Positions 1-15,200 of a stretch of 64,000 bases of DNA are shown piece by piece. The stretch covers positions 2,764,501-2,828,500 of the forward strand of contig JAKJHU010000054.1 of assembly GCA_022316685.1 (NCBI GenBank). Direction: 5' to 3'. The notes beneath the pieces are model-generated. The model ran no database searches, was not told where the DNA came from, and saw nothing but the letters and a program-made list of their open reading frames with translations. A program made the translations under genes and the position numbers. Position 1 is the first letter of the stretch. The number at the start of each line of letters is the position of its first letter. This DNA comes from Progne subis subis. Taxonomy: Eukaryota; Chordata; Aves; Passeriformes; Hirundinidae.

Positions 1-59
1 AGAACTCCACTGCAAGGTTTCTACATTGAAGACAATTGGCAGACCAAGGAACGTCTTAC
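1..59 (-). other. UBE2G1 intron 4, 5' end (cut by window)
   Basis: This is the start of the intron after the GTAAGA donor. The terminal coding exon is not in the window. Confidence 0.9.
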
Positions 60-238
60 CGCTGCATCAACATTAGCAGGAGAATCACCATTGGGATCTG
101 CCAGCATAGAAATAACACTAATCATTATAGTTTCCACTGTGTGAATGGGAAGCCAGCGTTCCTCAGGTTTTTCATAGCCATATTTGTCTTCTCCAGGCTC
201 ATGAAGAATTGAAATGCAGACATCGCCATTCTTGTCAA
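60..238 (-). CDS. UBE2G1: UBE2G1 coding exon 4, with catalytic Cys
   Basis: 179 bp. The acceptor is ttttgtag|TTGAC and the donor is GCAGCG|gtaaga. It encodes [12 protein letters not shown] with the active-site Cys90, the acidic loop, and the helix through SPANVDAA. It ends in phase 0, so the missing last exon begins a fresh codon. Confidence 0.97.
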
Positions 239-3200
239 CTACAAAATAGAACAAGGCATATTTCAGTCATGAACAACATGCTGGCATTTCTTCAGGACAG
301 TCATGGAACTCTTCATCTTCATTCCAGCTAGAACGAAACACGGTAGTGGAGACACTTTATAAAGAAGGAAAGTAATTAACTATTGCAGAACTGAAGCTGT
401 AATAAACAGGGCTTGGTGGAAGTCTGCATGGGCCTGGACTCCTGACAGAGGGCACATGGGGGGAAGGACTCAGTCTAATATCATGCTGCAACTCTCTAAA
501 CTATTTATTTAGACAGGCTTCCACTACAGCCTTTTCTGTTAAGTTCAGCAAACTCGAGAGTGACTTTTTTCCACAGCAACAGCATTAGCTGGATATTACT
601 GGAACATATTGAAATATGATTTAAACTGCTGGAATTAGAAAGTGCCTGACAAGTACTCTGATATTTCCAGAGCTAAAACTGACACAGCATTAAAATATTC
701 CCTGTCCTTTTGATGGGAGCACTGTCTCCTCCCACCTTCCAACATCTACAGTTTCTGAAGCTGAAGAACATTTCTCTTTCCCAGTAAAACCATCTTCCAT
801 TTTATTTTATCTTCCCATCCAATCTCCATCAGTCCACAGGTAAATGAGACATTAGAAGTCTCCTTTAGAGGGACTAAAAGATTTCTTTTCATGCTTCACT
901 AGATGAGGACAACCTTGGGCCTTCTATGCTGAACTGCCAAGTCAGTAACAGCAAGATGAAATATTTGAAGGTATAACAAAAGGCAGCTATAGAAGTCAAG
1001 TTTCTCCTCAGACTAGTATTTTGCACTTAGGAAAAAAAAAATGAAGAAAAAATCCCCGAACAACTACCAAGAATGCAAGAACCTACTCTGAACAGCTTCT
1101 GAAAATACTTTAAGAGTATTTTATGCTCTCAGAGCAGCAATATTAAAAACTCTGCCATTGTTATTACTTCTCTATTAAGTGAGGAAGGCAAAGTAAAAGC
1201 AGATTTTCATATTTTTAACACAAACAGAAATGTTATCTATTTGTCTTCACTGCATTTTAGTCCTGAACTGCAAAAAGAAATTGAAACTTTGACATTTCTT
1301 ACCATTCGGATGCCAGATTTCTGTGATGAATTTCATTTTTGGCGGCCTCAGTGGGTAGTCTTTTGGAAAAGTAAGATGAGCCTTGAAAACACCACCTTCA
1401 CTGGGGAATCAAAAATATCTTAGTAGAGTTTCTTGTAAGCTGAAGATCGGAACTTACTGATGTTCTAAGTTTACACCTCACACAACTTAACATCATGTTG
1501 GTAATTAACAGTATCAACACTTCCAAATGCAATGTAAAGAGTTTCCACATTGAGAAGATCCTTTCACAAGATACTGCCAGTTCCCCAACGTGATTTTTTT
1601 TTTAAAACTAGGATGATGTTCCAGAGGGGAAAAACCATGGGGGTGTGGGGGGGAAAATTGAAAAACTGCCAAGGAATTTACCATCTGGAATCATAACTTA
1701 CTTTTTTTTTCCCCCCTCTCAGTACATTTATTAACAGGAAAAACAAAAAGGTATTGCCAATAACTGCCTTTCTCAAGTACAGCCCAGCAGACACCCATTT
1801 TCCTCCATCAGAGACCTCAGCCCTAATTTTGTGGTCTCAGTCTGCAACAGCAAGCCCCAGGGAGAACTGCAGAAAGCTCTGGCTGTGTCTAGAGCATTAA
1901 ATGTAAAAAGACTTCCAATGCCACCTTTTCTACACTAAGCTAAAGCAACTCAGGCATGACAGTGAGGTGTGCTGCATTAGTTACCCACTCAACTGGAAAA
2001 CAATAACAAACAAGAGACATCCAGGTTTTATGTGGAGTTACAGGCCAGGAATAGTCCCTTTTGAAAAATGTCAAGGCTTGTATTAGATGGAAAGGTTTAC
2101 AGATGGAATACTTTGCTAATGTCAGTAATATAACATTTGTCCTGCTACTGTCATTTCTTCTAACTGAAGGTTAAAACAAAATTTGGAATTGCTAAGGCAG
2201 AACAAAAAGTGGAATATAAACCTCCAAAGAAGATGGCATGAGATGCAAGGTGTGAGAAGCTGCTCCTCAGCAGCCACACAGACAAAAGAACTGGTGAACA
2301 GAAAACTGCCCAGTGCAATTTTTTTCCTGTATTTGTAAAGGAGTAGGAGTCTCTAAAGTGCACTGGCTACTCAAAAAAACTCTCGTGTTTTACCACCACT
2401 AACCAAAGGGATGCAGTTCCAGCAAGTGTCTCAAAAAAACTCCAAAGAAACAAACAACCCTAAAAAGCACTGCCTTAAAGTAACTTGGTTCTTTGAAGCA
2501 GTTGAGGGGATCTGAACCCACAGCATTTATTTTTCACGTATTTTAGAAAAGGCAGGCAGTTTCCAAAGAATCCTTCACCCCAGGAGAGTTAAGAATTCCA
2601 AAAGCACTATTTTAACATCCATAATGTCAAGACAAAGGAGAGCTAGATTGCATTTGCTGATAGCCCCAAGTCAAACCCTTCCTTTCAAACTGAGAAAAGC
2701 CTTCTTTCCCTTTTTAAAGAAGCAGATCCAAAAGCTACTAGGCTGTAAGGGATTCCTGGTTGCCCCATATCAAATGCATATAAATACAGGTTTTAAAGTG
2801 GATATACATTAGATATCAGTTAATGAAATACAGCTGTCAAATAAGGGACATCAATGCCACTTTTAGCAATATTCCTGATAAAAAGAGTTTCTGTCAGTAG
2901 AGTAATGTACTAAGTCGAAAGTCTTTTCAAGTAAACTCAGAATAAATGAATTGGGACCAGGAATGAGACTGATGTTTGAAAATTGTTTAAGCTAAACTAT
3001 TATATATGACTGTCCTTATCAAACAGCCCAGGGAAGAAGGATTCAGTGTAATACTACCCTGAAAAACAGCAACCAGGGACTGGAACAGAAGAGAGTTTCT
3101 TACCTAAAAGACTCAAAAAAGCTCAGGACCCTATAAAAGTGGAGTTAAAAAACTGCTATTGCAACTTTAAACACCTAAGATGACAATCAATTAGAATCAG

Positions 3201-6200
3201 CATTTCTTTATTGACAGTCAAATAGCCATAAGAATGTAACAGAACCACAGACTATTCAGAAAAGGTCAACAGAGGTTGGAGAAACCATCTCATGCAAGAC
3301 ATGAGAACCATAGTGCAGCGAGCCTGAGGAAAAGGCAAGCAATTTGATTACTGGGTTTAAATGCTTATTCAAAGTCTGCCAACAGACACACAGAACTTCA
3401 TGCTGCAGCCAAATCTGACCTCAGGTAAATGTCATCAGGCTTTTTGTATCAGTAGTTTACCACTGCAACAGCTTAATGAAGAGAACAGAGTTCATCTTCA
3501 GGAGTACACTTTAAACTGACCTCTCCTGGGCATAGAACCTTTTCCCAGAAACTGGAGTAGATGATCACCCTGAAGGACTCCAGGTCACACTTGTTAGTCC
3601 TCCCATCTCAAACTGACAGGATCTGAAGCTAATTCTATGGACTGCTGTGGTTTCCTCCAACTACATCCTGCTCCAATTGCGTATTTTCCTGCCATCACAA
3701 GCATGAAGTTGTAATGGCTTAACACAGCAATATCATCTGAACACAGCCCTCCAGCAGCAACAGCAAATTGTGGATTTTATCTGCCTTACTCACATTTGAA
3801 AGCAGACAGAAGCTGCCTCTAAGGGTACCTATTCTCCTTCTTTTCCATACAAATACAAAGAAATCAGTGTTGCCTTTTCCCACGGGAGCAAAGCAATTCA
3901 GAACTTCTACACAGCAAATCCAGCTATTTACATGTATTCTGCTAGCAACAGAAGAGTTAATTTAGCACAAAGATTTTGGTTAGCTTCTACTCACGAGGAG
4001 CACACTAGAATTAGAGCACACTAAATCCCAGTTCACTTAAGTTTCTGTATAAGTATCAGTACTTACTATAGTGTATCTGGAGGGCCGATAATAAGGACTT
4101 CCCATCGATAAAGATCATTGTCATCTATCAAGCCCGCTGAAAAGCCTTCCACTGGATTTTTGTTGAGCTCTGTGTAGGAAAAAGAATTTAAGAGTAACTT
4201 TAGGTGTATATAATACACATTTGCTGGCTTTGCTCCTGCATCCATACACGGACACAAAACCCCCTGTGACATCTGGCGCCTGCTTGTGCACTTACAGCCT
4301 GAGTGAGTACCCTCAGCTCCCCCACCACAAACACTTCCTGACCCTAAAACTCTCCAGTGCAACGTGAGCACAAGCGCCAGAACAACACACAACTATGGGA
4401 CATGGTCTCATAAACTAGATACCAACGAGTGTTTGAGTCAGGAAACAGGCCTTCTAATAATAAAAAAGCTTTACAAGAACCCCAAGGAGCCAGCTTAAAC
4501 TGAAGGTTGTCTTAAACTCTAGAATTCACAGAAGACCAAAGTCACATTACGTTTTTATTTAAAAGTAACATTCTACTTTGTTTAAATGATTTTTTTTTTT
4601 TTCAGAATCTGAAAGCATGTGAGACCTGTGCCAGTGAATTCTGGAGATGATGATTTACTATATTTTGAACTAGTACAAGAGAATATAGAAGATAAGCTGC
4701 TATGCTGTTTAGGTATATGGTTGTGTGTTTTTATTTTTCTTTTGCTCACAGTTTTTTCCACCAGTGATAAGCAACAGAGCATTCTAAGTGTATAGGCTAC
4801 GTCATACAGTTACTGCCAGATAGAAGCTTCTCTGGAAACAGCTACACACAAGTCACAGCTAGGTCTAGACTCCAGTGAACTTCTGTTTTCAGCCTGCTCC
4901 AGGAAAAAAAAAACCTGTACATTTTGGAATTAAACACTTCAAATGAGTTCTGCCTATAATTCAGTGGTGAGGGTAGGAGGGTGAGGACATCTATTAACTA
5001 ACAGCTTTGGGTCAGAAATTAAATTAAATGCCACATTTATACTACATTCAAATTCTTCATACAGCATTTCCAAAACTACATACAAAGTCCTGACAGATCT
5101 TGGGTACTAAGGATACAGGAAGACAGAAAGAAGTTATTCCTTCAACTGGTCAGTAATTTCCAGATTAAATTAAAAACATTAGTTATTGTGGGAAAAACAA
5201 ACAAACACACCCACCGCAACCATACTTATTTTATAACCTGTCAGACACTATGCAATCCTCATTATTCTGTTCCACAGCACAGTTTGTCTATCTAGTCCCA
5301 CATTTTGTAAACCTAAAAGCTGTAAGACTTAAGTTCAGAGGGCCTTATAATGCCCCCAGGTATGTGCAGAGGGGCTTCAAGTGAGAACCTTGTACCTTTT
5401 TGGAGAAAAAGCTGCCATTAACTCTAAACAGATTTGCCCATAAACCTGCAATCACTAGAGGCCAATTAAGTTCTGAACTATTTCAAGAGTGACTGAAAAA
5501 GGCAGAAAGAACCAATTCAAGCCCTACACAGAGGAGCCTAAGTCCACACTGGGAAAACAAAGTATTCAGCTCACGTGAAGGACGAAGCTCCTGAAGAGGA
5601 AGACAGCAGGAACATCAGCTTTGGTCATCGCTAATTTAGTCAAACTTATCCACAAAGATGACTCAATTTTAAAATCTCAAGAACATACTGAAGGGGGTTT
5701 TCCTAGAAGCTACTAAAAGGATATAATCAGGAGGTGAGGTCAGCCTTTCAGTCCTCAAGGTGCAAGACAAAGATTTGGGTACTGAGCCCAGCCACGTCTT
5801 TTCCAGACAATGCCTGAAAGAAAAGGCAACATCACAGGCTCTCTAACCAAGATGCAAGTTCTGTGTGAACTGCTGTAACTCAAACTGCTCACATTTAGCT
5901 TCTTTACTGTTTGCAAGTTATCACTGCTCACTGATAATACTTTAAAGACTGCCAGAACTTAAGACTGAAAAAATTCAGAATGTTTCTCTCCATTTAAATA
6001 TGCCACATTATTTTCAAAGCAAATATACACATTTTCTTCTCTTTCTTAATATGTGCTGTTTCAATTTCTTTCTACATCTGTCTCAGCCTCAAACAACTTT
6101 ACAACTAAGTAGTTCAAAACATTTTTCATGTATTTATTCCCAAAGAAAGACAGCTCTTACACTCCAACTCACATCTAGGATCATGTATATTGCAAGAGAA

Positions 6201-9200
6201 CTTGTGAGAAGGAGCAAAATTCCTGGATGCCAGCTCCTTTAATGTAGTACATCTGTAAACTGCATGAAAGGGACAATCATTAACAAAAATCTTCAGTTAA
6301 AGCAGTTAAAGAAGTTTACTTAGTGGATGTTGCCTATAAAGCAAATGAGCACATTACTTCTTTTACAGGACGTGGCATCAGTCTGGGCTTGTGAAAAGGT
6401 TCTTTTCCTTCCATGACAGCAGTGCTGAAGCACAGCTCAAACAGCTGCTGATTGCAGAAATACTGAGGAAAAACGATGAATATAAGCTCATACACCTTCT
6501 CCATGAGAGGTGTGCAGAATTACCAACAGCAACTAAAAAATGAGCTTTTCCATCCAGATTATTTATGCTAAACTAAACAACATGGCTGGCAGGTAGACAA
6601 AAAAGGAATTCTCAGGAAAGCTCTGCACTGAGACATGAAAAGCATCATCCTTGGCTGCTTTACCATGAACAGCCAATAGCTGCTACTCATGAAAACCTGC
6701 CAAGGCCCAAGGTTTGTTTGGCTTTGTTTTTTTTCCCTGGATATAGTCGGTGCAGTGTATCAGGAAAGTTAACCAGCAGTACCACCTGTGTCTTGCCTCT
6801 CTCTTCATTAGTTGATCCTCACACAGAAAGTCATGCACCAAAATCCCAAAGGAATAGCAATGCAGGGAGGGCACGAGAGGAACACGCACACGCAGGGCTC
6901 AGTCCCACGGGGCTGCTGCCAGGCAGGTGGCAGTGCCCACCCTGCAAGTGACACTGGGGACACCTGCTCCCTGCCCCTGCCAGTCCCCACCAACCACAGC
7001 ACTTAACTGCTTGCAGCCTGAACAGGAGCTGCCTTAGACGAATACGTGCCAAAGCAAAGGATTCCGTTCCCTTCTGCAGGCAGGGAGAGGAGAACAAGCT
7101 CTTAGGGCAGGTCCTGTACAAAACCCTGCTGAAGAACTGCCCTAGAAGTCCTGGAGAAGCAGAGAAGCCAGACACATCCATGAAGGACTGGATCCTTCCA
7201 CATTATTTTTCCAACAGCTTTACTTTGAGATTTCTTGCTCAGCTAAAGCTATGCTATACTTTGTAAACATAAATGAGTACATTAACATATTTCCATCATG
7301 TGCATGCCTAAATAAATGCCATTTACTTGCAAATACTGTATATTACAGTCTGTGGTTTAGCATTTCTGACAATATTTTCTGCATTTATGATTATTTATTT
7401 TAATAGGCATTTTTCTACCCAGCAAAAGAAAAATCCAAAACATTCTTACACTCAGTCTAGAATCAGTTTCAGGTAGACGCCTTTGCAGACCAAGCAGCAG
7501 CTGACAGCCAAAGCTGCACACACCTGGACAGCTGCCAAACAGCAACATACTTGGAACAGAATCCAGTGTCTGCTTATAAATCAGACATTCAGTTCCTTTA
7601 ATCCCAGTCCTGAACCTGGGATTAAATCCAATACCTGATTTGGGAGGTAAGGAAGACTAAAGGCCCATAATCCAACAGAGTTTTTAAAGCCCCATGGCTC
7701 CATTTCCACATGATCTGCCGCACAAACACACTGTCTGTCCCTTTAGCTCTTTGCTAAAGCAGAACTAAGTTAGCATTGCCTTAAGCTTGAGCCAACACAG
7801 TACCATGGGCTGCACTTCCAGTTTCAGTGTTTAGTTTACATCAAGCTACTGATGTTCCCACACTCACTGAAGCTGCCTTTATATAAGCCAAGAGACTTCA
7901 CCAATCCCAGAGCAAAACAGCATCAACAAAAATGACTAAGCAGAACGAGCCCCACAGCTCCATGGAACAGCTATGTACGGTATCCAAACTTTTCAGCCTG
8001 ACGTCTCACCCAGCCAGCCACTGCATATGAACTCTTTGGGTATTTTAAGCTACATTACAGTACAAAGCTTTCAAAAATATGAGTTCCTATATATATTTTT
8101 TTTTAATAGCAGCCTCTTTAGTAAGTTACATAGTGTTAGAGTTTTGTGCAGCCAGTGGATAAAGTACAACACAAAAACAGACTAGGGAGCCCAAGTCCTG
8201 GCTAAGGCTTCAGGATAAACCATCTAGCTGGCTTACACAGCTCTCCAAGCAAGCAGGCCATATCAGCACTTTATATCTGCTGCACCTTAGACTTGTGTTG
8301 TCTTTATTGCTTTTTGTGAGGCTCAGCACCAGTCCAGGAGCTTCTAACAACTGTTCACACTGGAAATCCTCATTCTAGACTCTTCTTCTCTGTACCCCAC
8401 ACTGAGACTTCCACACAGTCCTATTACTTAACTGAGGTCAGTTATGATTTCCAAAACTTTGTTACCTGCAGGACCCAGCTGCACATCTTGGATTCTAGAG
8501 AACTAGAGCTGAGATTATGATAAAGTAACACGATCTCTATGTGGAGATGTATTACCCAAGCTCTCCATTTTATCTGCTTTCATCATGTTCTGTCTTGCTC
8601 TGCAAGCTCATCCAAGAAGTTCAGACAAAACGTAGCACAAAGTATGCACACGCCACTGTGGGAGTGTCAAATAGACAACACTTAAAACAGATTAAGTCTC
8701 TGAAGGACACTGAAATTATTCTGAAGGGAGACTAAAGTAGTAAAGACAAACCTGTCTTAAGCAGAGATTCTACCAACCATTCTAGTAGAAGTTTTAGGTT
8801 TGACTTTAGCCTGGCAACTAACTAATTTCCAGCACTCCACATATCACTCCTTCTTAAATAAGGGCAGCATTTCAGACTTCTAGAACTCAAATTCTCTGAG
8901 CTCAGAAAATTTGTAAGAAGGGTTGCACAATTAGTATTAGCAGGCAAGCTGCACATCAGTGCAGTGCTACACACCTTTGTGTACTGCTCCACTTGCCATC
9001 GCCTCAGCTGTAACTGTGAAGTCTTCCTCAGATGTGCACAGTGAAACAGATTTTGAAAGGACAGAGGACAAAGTTGGAAGTTTCTTGTTTGATTTTTGGT
9101 TTTATTCCCAGTCAAATTCCTAGCCATGGCCACAGTTCAGCTTAGCAAACAAGCAGAGAGCAGCACTAGCTCCAAGTTCCTGCTGCTACAGGTATGAGGA

Positions 9201-12200
9201 TTAAGGTACCAGAGAAACTGGAGTAAATAGAAATTGGAATTATTTTATGAGTAAGGTATCTCATTAGTGTAGAATTAAGCTAAAAATTGAGTTTCTTGAT
9301 TCTGTATACTCCACAGTCATAGGAGTCATGGCCTAACTGGAGACAGACAATCTGAAGTTCAAGTTAGTTATTTAGTGGAAAACTGAGTCCTAACACCAAC
9401 CAGGAGCCTGCAGGTCTTTGGTACGGCCTTGGTTCTTATGGAGTTCCCCATAATCCCTTAAACGCATGGAGGTGGACATCAGTAGATATTGTCAATGTTC
9501 CTTTACCTTTCTCTCCCATGGGTATCAAAACCAGCTCCAAAACAGTCTCAACTAGAGCACAGATACCCAGGAACTGATCTAACCTGGCAACCCAGTTTAC
9601 CCAGCCCACAGTCTGCTCCCATGCACCATTTCACCTGAGAGTCCTAAAGACAGGCAAAAACAGTCACAATCTATTTTGAGGCATTTCCTTTCTGCAGCAC
9701 TCTTCATCCACGGACCCTTCTGTGTACAAACACTCAAATCAGTCCTTTTCCAACATCCCCACCCCACAGAAGGAAGGTCTGCTTCCCGCTCCCTCAATGC
9801 ATTTGCCATTAGGCAAATATGTAAACTCAGTAACTTAAGTTACTGTGGACCACAGCGTGCCTACTAAGCCCACAAATCTTTTCTTTCAAAACAAACGTGG
9901 TGTTCAAATCACTTTCCTGTCTGAATCCCTGGAAGTACAAAACATACTCATCTGATGAAAACCTCTGAATGCCATAGTATTGTTTGAAGTTTTGAAAGTT
10001 ATGCTTCCAGAATTAAGGTTCTCAGCAGTAAGTTCAGAATATATGTCAACTTATCATCAGCCATGTAATTTTGGTAGAAAGATAAAATGTTTCCTGAACA
10101 GCCTTCTTCGACTAGACTGCTAGAAGCAAGCTCTGTATCCCACTAGACCTAAATCCAGCACAGTTACACTACTCAGGTTAAAATGAATAAGGTCTGTTAA
10201 AAGACCACAACAAAATCATTCTCACTAAGTTCTGAATTTTGAGGGGAAGTGTTATGAGGAAGGGAAAAAAATATGGACAGCAAAAAGAATTGGAAGAACC
10301 CCAATTCAGAAACACACCTGTAAAAGGAAGCAATTATGTCACCAGGAAATATTCAGTGCTTTGCCCACAGAGTCAGCTGCAGCACAGAGCCACATTCATC
10401 TGTCACACTCAGCGTAACAGAAATGCCACCTCCACTTTGTCCTCCATGTTTGATGCCTGTTTCCACTCTTAGGAGTTACACAAGTATTCAATGGGTATCT
10501 GCATCCCTCTGTATTTGAGACAGTCACCCTCAGCAGCATTCAAGAGATCCTAGCAGGGTAAGTAGTTTCTGAGACATCATAATTATCTCATGCCGAAGCA
10601 GGTGTCAAAAACAGGTCAGATGAATCACACTCTACACACACTTATTTCTCTCACCTACAAAGGACTACAAGTTTCAGATGCCTACTGTACACAACTGCTG
10701 GAATTTGGCAAGACAGGTGTCATCCTAGATGCCATTAATGTAGCTGAGTTTAACCATGGACAGGAGAAGTTTATTAACTTCTTAAAAGCTAATTACCAAC
10801 AGACTAAAGCTAAGGAAAAAACCTTCCATCCATGTACCTTCTGAGCAGTCCCATACACATTAATCATGAAACAGCACTGCTGCCCCGAGCCAAGGGTTCT
10901 AGGATGTGTATGGTTCATAGACAAAAACAGAACACCATTAGAAATCCACTGAACAGTCTCTAAGGCATGCCTATGCCACAAGGAGATCACATCTCAGAGA
11001 GATGTTAACATTCAAGTTGTTGTGCAAGTCAAGGACAACTTTCCAGCTTGTTTTCTCCCCTGCTTATAATATGAATAACAGGTTTGCATATCCTAACTTG
11101 AGAGACATTGTTATTTAGAATTGTTTTAAGACATTCCTTTAAATGACTCCTGACAGCACCATCTTCTAGATCAGCACCAAATGCCAGCTAGCTAAAAAAA
11201 CAGCCAGCTTGACCTATGAGGTGTATGATGACAGCACAGAAATACCTTTCCCGTTAACAATCCACACACACAGAGACTGTATGTGAAAACCTTTACAGAG
11301 GATTTCTATCAAAAAGTCTTTATTATTTTTCTAAACCTGTGCAAAAACTGCTAACATTTCTGTCCAGGAGAGCAGTTATTTTTACTGAACACCGTTTCAA
11401 TTAGATTGCTATACTTAGTGTTCTTACAAGGTCTGGATATCTGATCTCTGCTCCAGCTGATATGCCTTGGACTTGAGAGTAGGAAAGCAAAGCAAGTATG
11501 AACATTTACTCTTGCAGGGTGGCCTGAAGCTCAAGCCTACTAGAGACTAAGTGAAAGGTCTCATCAAAACCAGTCACTGATAGATAGGCACACACCACTC
11601 AAAACTGAGGCACACAGCAGGCGCAGCTTGGTGAGAGCAAAGGCCTGCACGTGAAGCGCTGCCCTGATTCCGTTCCCATACACTGGAACAACAACTGGAC
11701 AGGAGAGTTTCAGGAGTCACACGCCTTCTTCCTCACACAAGCCACCTGCTCTCCTTTTTCCAGGCACCCAAGTCTGCACACTCATTTTAATATTTGGTTA
11801 GTCTTGCTTTCAGAACAGCAGCCACCTTTCAGATCAGTTCCACTTCATTAGAACCCTGTCTCTATGCCGGGAACAAACTTGTATTTTACATCAAAACAGA
11901 GGCTGATTAAACTAACTACAGGAAGAAAATTTAGCAGAGTGGCTACCTGAGGCAAACTAAGTTTCATCTACAAAGGTCACTTATTTTCAAACTGTTTAAT
12001 ATAGGGTTTTGGGGAAACTAAAAACCAACCTGTACCAACCACAGAAGGGACCAAGTAATCCTGTATTAGTTGAATATGCATGTATTGTTCCAAGTCTGCC
12101 TTGCATTACAAAGAAATCTCAACGATATACAGAAACATTAAGGCAGAATCAGCTATAATGACATATGGTAAAATCTGAAGACCATTCACTCTACTTGATT

Positions 12201-15200
12201 TATCCCTATTGGTTACTCTTAAATATATATTTATAGAGCAAATCAATAAATCCTTAGTTTGCAGCAAATAACTACAATACTGAAGTTGAAGTCAGTATCA
12301 ATGACACAAGTCAAGACATTCCAGTTGGTTTTGCATGATTTAACATCTCCAAATGAAGCTCTTACCAACAAAGCAGAAATTCTGATGAAAGTTATTTCCT
12401 CAAATGGTATTAAATTTGCTCCCTCCTTCAGAGGATCTCCAGCAACATTTTCCCGTTCACTATTCTCAAACAAAACAGGAATAAATCACTCTACTGACAG
12501 ATCCAGATATGGCCTTACTTTGGTGTAACTTACAATGCCTTGTTTGAGGGAAGCAGAGAAGGAAAGAACTCAGAGTTCATGGTAAGCTTGGTTCTTTCCC
12601 TGAAAGATTAGTAAGCTGACCTAGGCAGAGCCAAGGCAGTGACTCCTTGACCAGGCAGGTTATTGCTTCATCCTGTTTAAGCAAGTGGTTGAGTCATCAA
12701 GCCCTTCATTCTGTAGTTTAGCTAAACATCTCCTTCCAAAACTGCCAGCACCCCTGAAATTTCGCTGCTGGCTGCTGCTATAAATATTCCTTTCTTTGAA
12801 GATGCAAAGTTCAGATTATTTCTGCAAGAGAAGCACTTGGAAAACTAACACGTAGCAGGCAAAGTTTGCCATTGGTCATATTTATCATGTTATTTACAGT
12901 GCAACAGAAATTCAGGCTGCTTGTGCTGTTGTAGTGACTGGAGCCTGAGCAAGGCCTGTGTTTTAGCAATGATATTGTCTAAAAAGTCAGCTTGAGAAAG
13001 GGAGCTTTGATAATTCTGTCAGCACAACCTCACAAGAAGCAAGATTATCTCATCAGCTGTAACAGGGCCCTATGCTGCCATGGGGGTTAAGGTGATTGCT
13101 ACACACCTGCTGTACCTAAGTACCCCAAAAAGCATCAGACCAAAAAAATTGATGGTTATCTAAAAACATTAAAGAGTCTTCTAAAAAAAATATGCAAGGG
13201 TGTTTATAATTTCAGGAACACTTAAAGTGATAAATTTTACATGTGCAGAACCTTAAGAGTCCTGATTATTTGGGATACAGAGTATTACTGTCCATATGAA
13301 CAGACCTTCACAAAGGAGTTAACAAGCAATCTAGTATCAAATTAGTACTTCACATCAGTGTCTCTCAAATTACTATCTTACAAATTTACTTTAAGACAGT
13401 GCTCAACTGTAAACAAAGGCTTCTTATACACCAGCGACCCCAGAAATATGCATCTCAGCTTTGATGTATAAAGTAATCTTCACTCTGCAACTCCCTCTCC
13501 ATTCACTACTCAAATAGATTTTTTAACAAGTCCTATCTAATTGCCAAAAATTCAACTAGCTCAACATTACACAAGATTCTTCCACAGAAGTAAAAATTGT
13601 TCAACTGTCTCATTAAGTATTTAGCAGTTTTCCAACTTCTTAGTTTTTAATTAATCATTTCAGCTTTGAAATAAAAGCTGTGTAGACTTTAAACTGAAAA
13701 TAATGCCCTGTTTCTCGTGTTTAATAAAATCATTAGTGTGGCTTTTTCTGTATCCTAAATTGGAGATTATTTACTACCCAGCTCAACTTCAGCCAACAAA
13801 GACATGGTTATTCCCATTTCCAATGCTTCATGTTTATGTTAAAGAACTCGCACTTCTAGTTCCACTGTGCGCTACTGATTTAACTGCATCCTCCCTCTGT
13901 GATTTTGCTGGTTGAACTAGACAAGTCTGCCTACTCTGAAGTCTGTGTCAGCAAGAATTTGGCAGAAAGATGAAATAAAAGTATTCAGAGACATACCTCA
14001 GTCTGTAAAACCTTTGGGCTTGACAGCTCTGGAGACTGGAAGAGAAGCTTTACACCCTGCTGTCTGCATCTCTTCTTAAAGAACAAAGTTTTGGGGCTGT
14101 AAAAAGAACAGTTTATCCTCCACCAGCTCCCCTGAGGGATGAACTCTGCTAACCCAGTGCTACACCAATCTACATACTTGCTGTGGACTTTTTTTGTTGA
14201 AGTTCAGGGGCATTTTTGTTTTTAGTTTTTCCTGCACCCTAACTGGAAGAAGTGGACAGGTCATGGCTCCCATTTCACACTTATCATCCCACAAAGTGCC
14301 CCTCTCCTCCTCCTCAAAAAAAAAAAAAAAGTTTGAATTTTAAGATGCTTCCAGAAGCTGCTACAGCTTACAATTAAGTTGAGAGGGAACAGCACTTAAT
14401 TTTACAGATATCCAATCCTCCAGCTCTAGTTAGACTACCCTTTTTAAATGGCTTTGCTATTAAGAGATCTCAATTCATCACTTCCTTAAGACTTAAAAAA
14501 ACCCCAAAAATTTATAGTGTTAAACCATGAAAACTACCCAATGTTCTTACTACCTTGAGTTGTTTTCATGCCTAAATGGGGTGAGCACATGTCAATATAA
14601 AAACAGCTACTACACTTAGTCCCTGGGGATCCAGCTCAGTATTTCATTAGCAAAGGCACCGTGAAGCCACATAGAATTTGGGAGATTAAAAAATAACCCA
14701 CATGTAACTTGAAGTTATATTTTGTGACTGTCATTGAATGTCCCTTCTCTCTGAGCATTATCAGCATCCAGAACATGCCAATGAAGTGCACAAGCATGTT
14801 GTACATGGTGCTGTGGTACCAGCTCCCTGCTCAAGTTACGAGCCAGCTTGCATTCAGAAAAAAAAAAAAAAATTGAGTCTGTCTTCATACACTCATTGGA
14901 GCAACTTGAGGTTTTGTTGCCAAATTTTGCTCTGTTTGGTAAGACCTGTTGTTTTAAATCTCACTGACGACCAGCAGCTTCATCAGTTGATCTATACTTT
15001 GAAGGACTCAGGAATTAAAACAGCTCATTAAAAGTGCTCCAAGCCAGACACCACCTTTCCCCATAATTAGGAACCAAAGCATATGGGGGAAGCAAACTGG
15101 TAGCCACTTTGAGAACTACTATTTAACATTCCGCCCGCCATTGTTTTTCCTTTTGGGCATTGAAAAGAAATATCCAAGGTCACACCATTAAAGAATTTTT

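Noticed and set aside
1696..1722. Plus-strand polypyrimidine tract ending in CAG (splice acceptor-like)
   Set aside because: It lies antisense within UBE2G1 intron 2, and no coding exon follows it on the plus strand.
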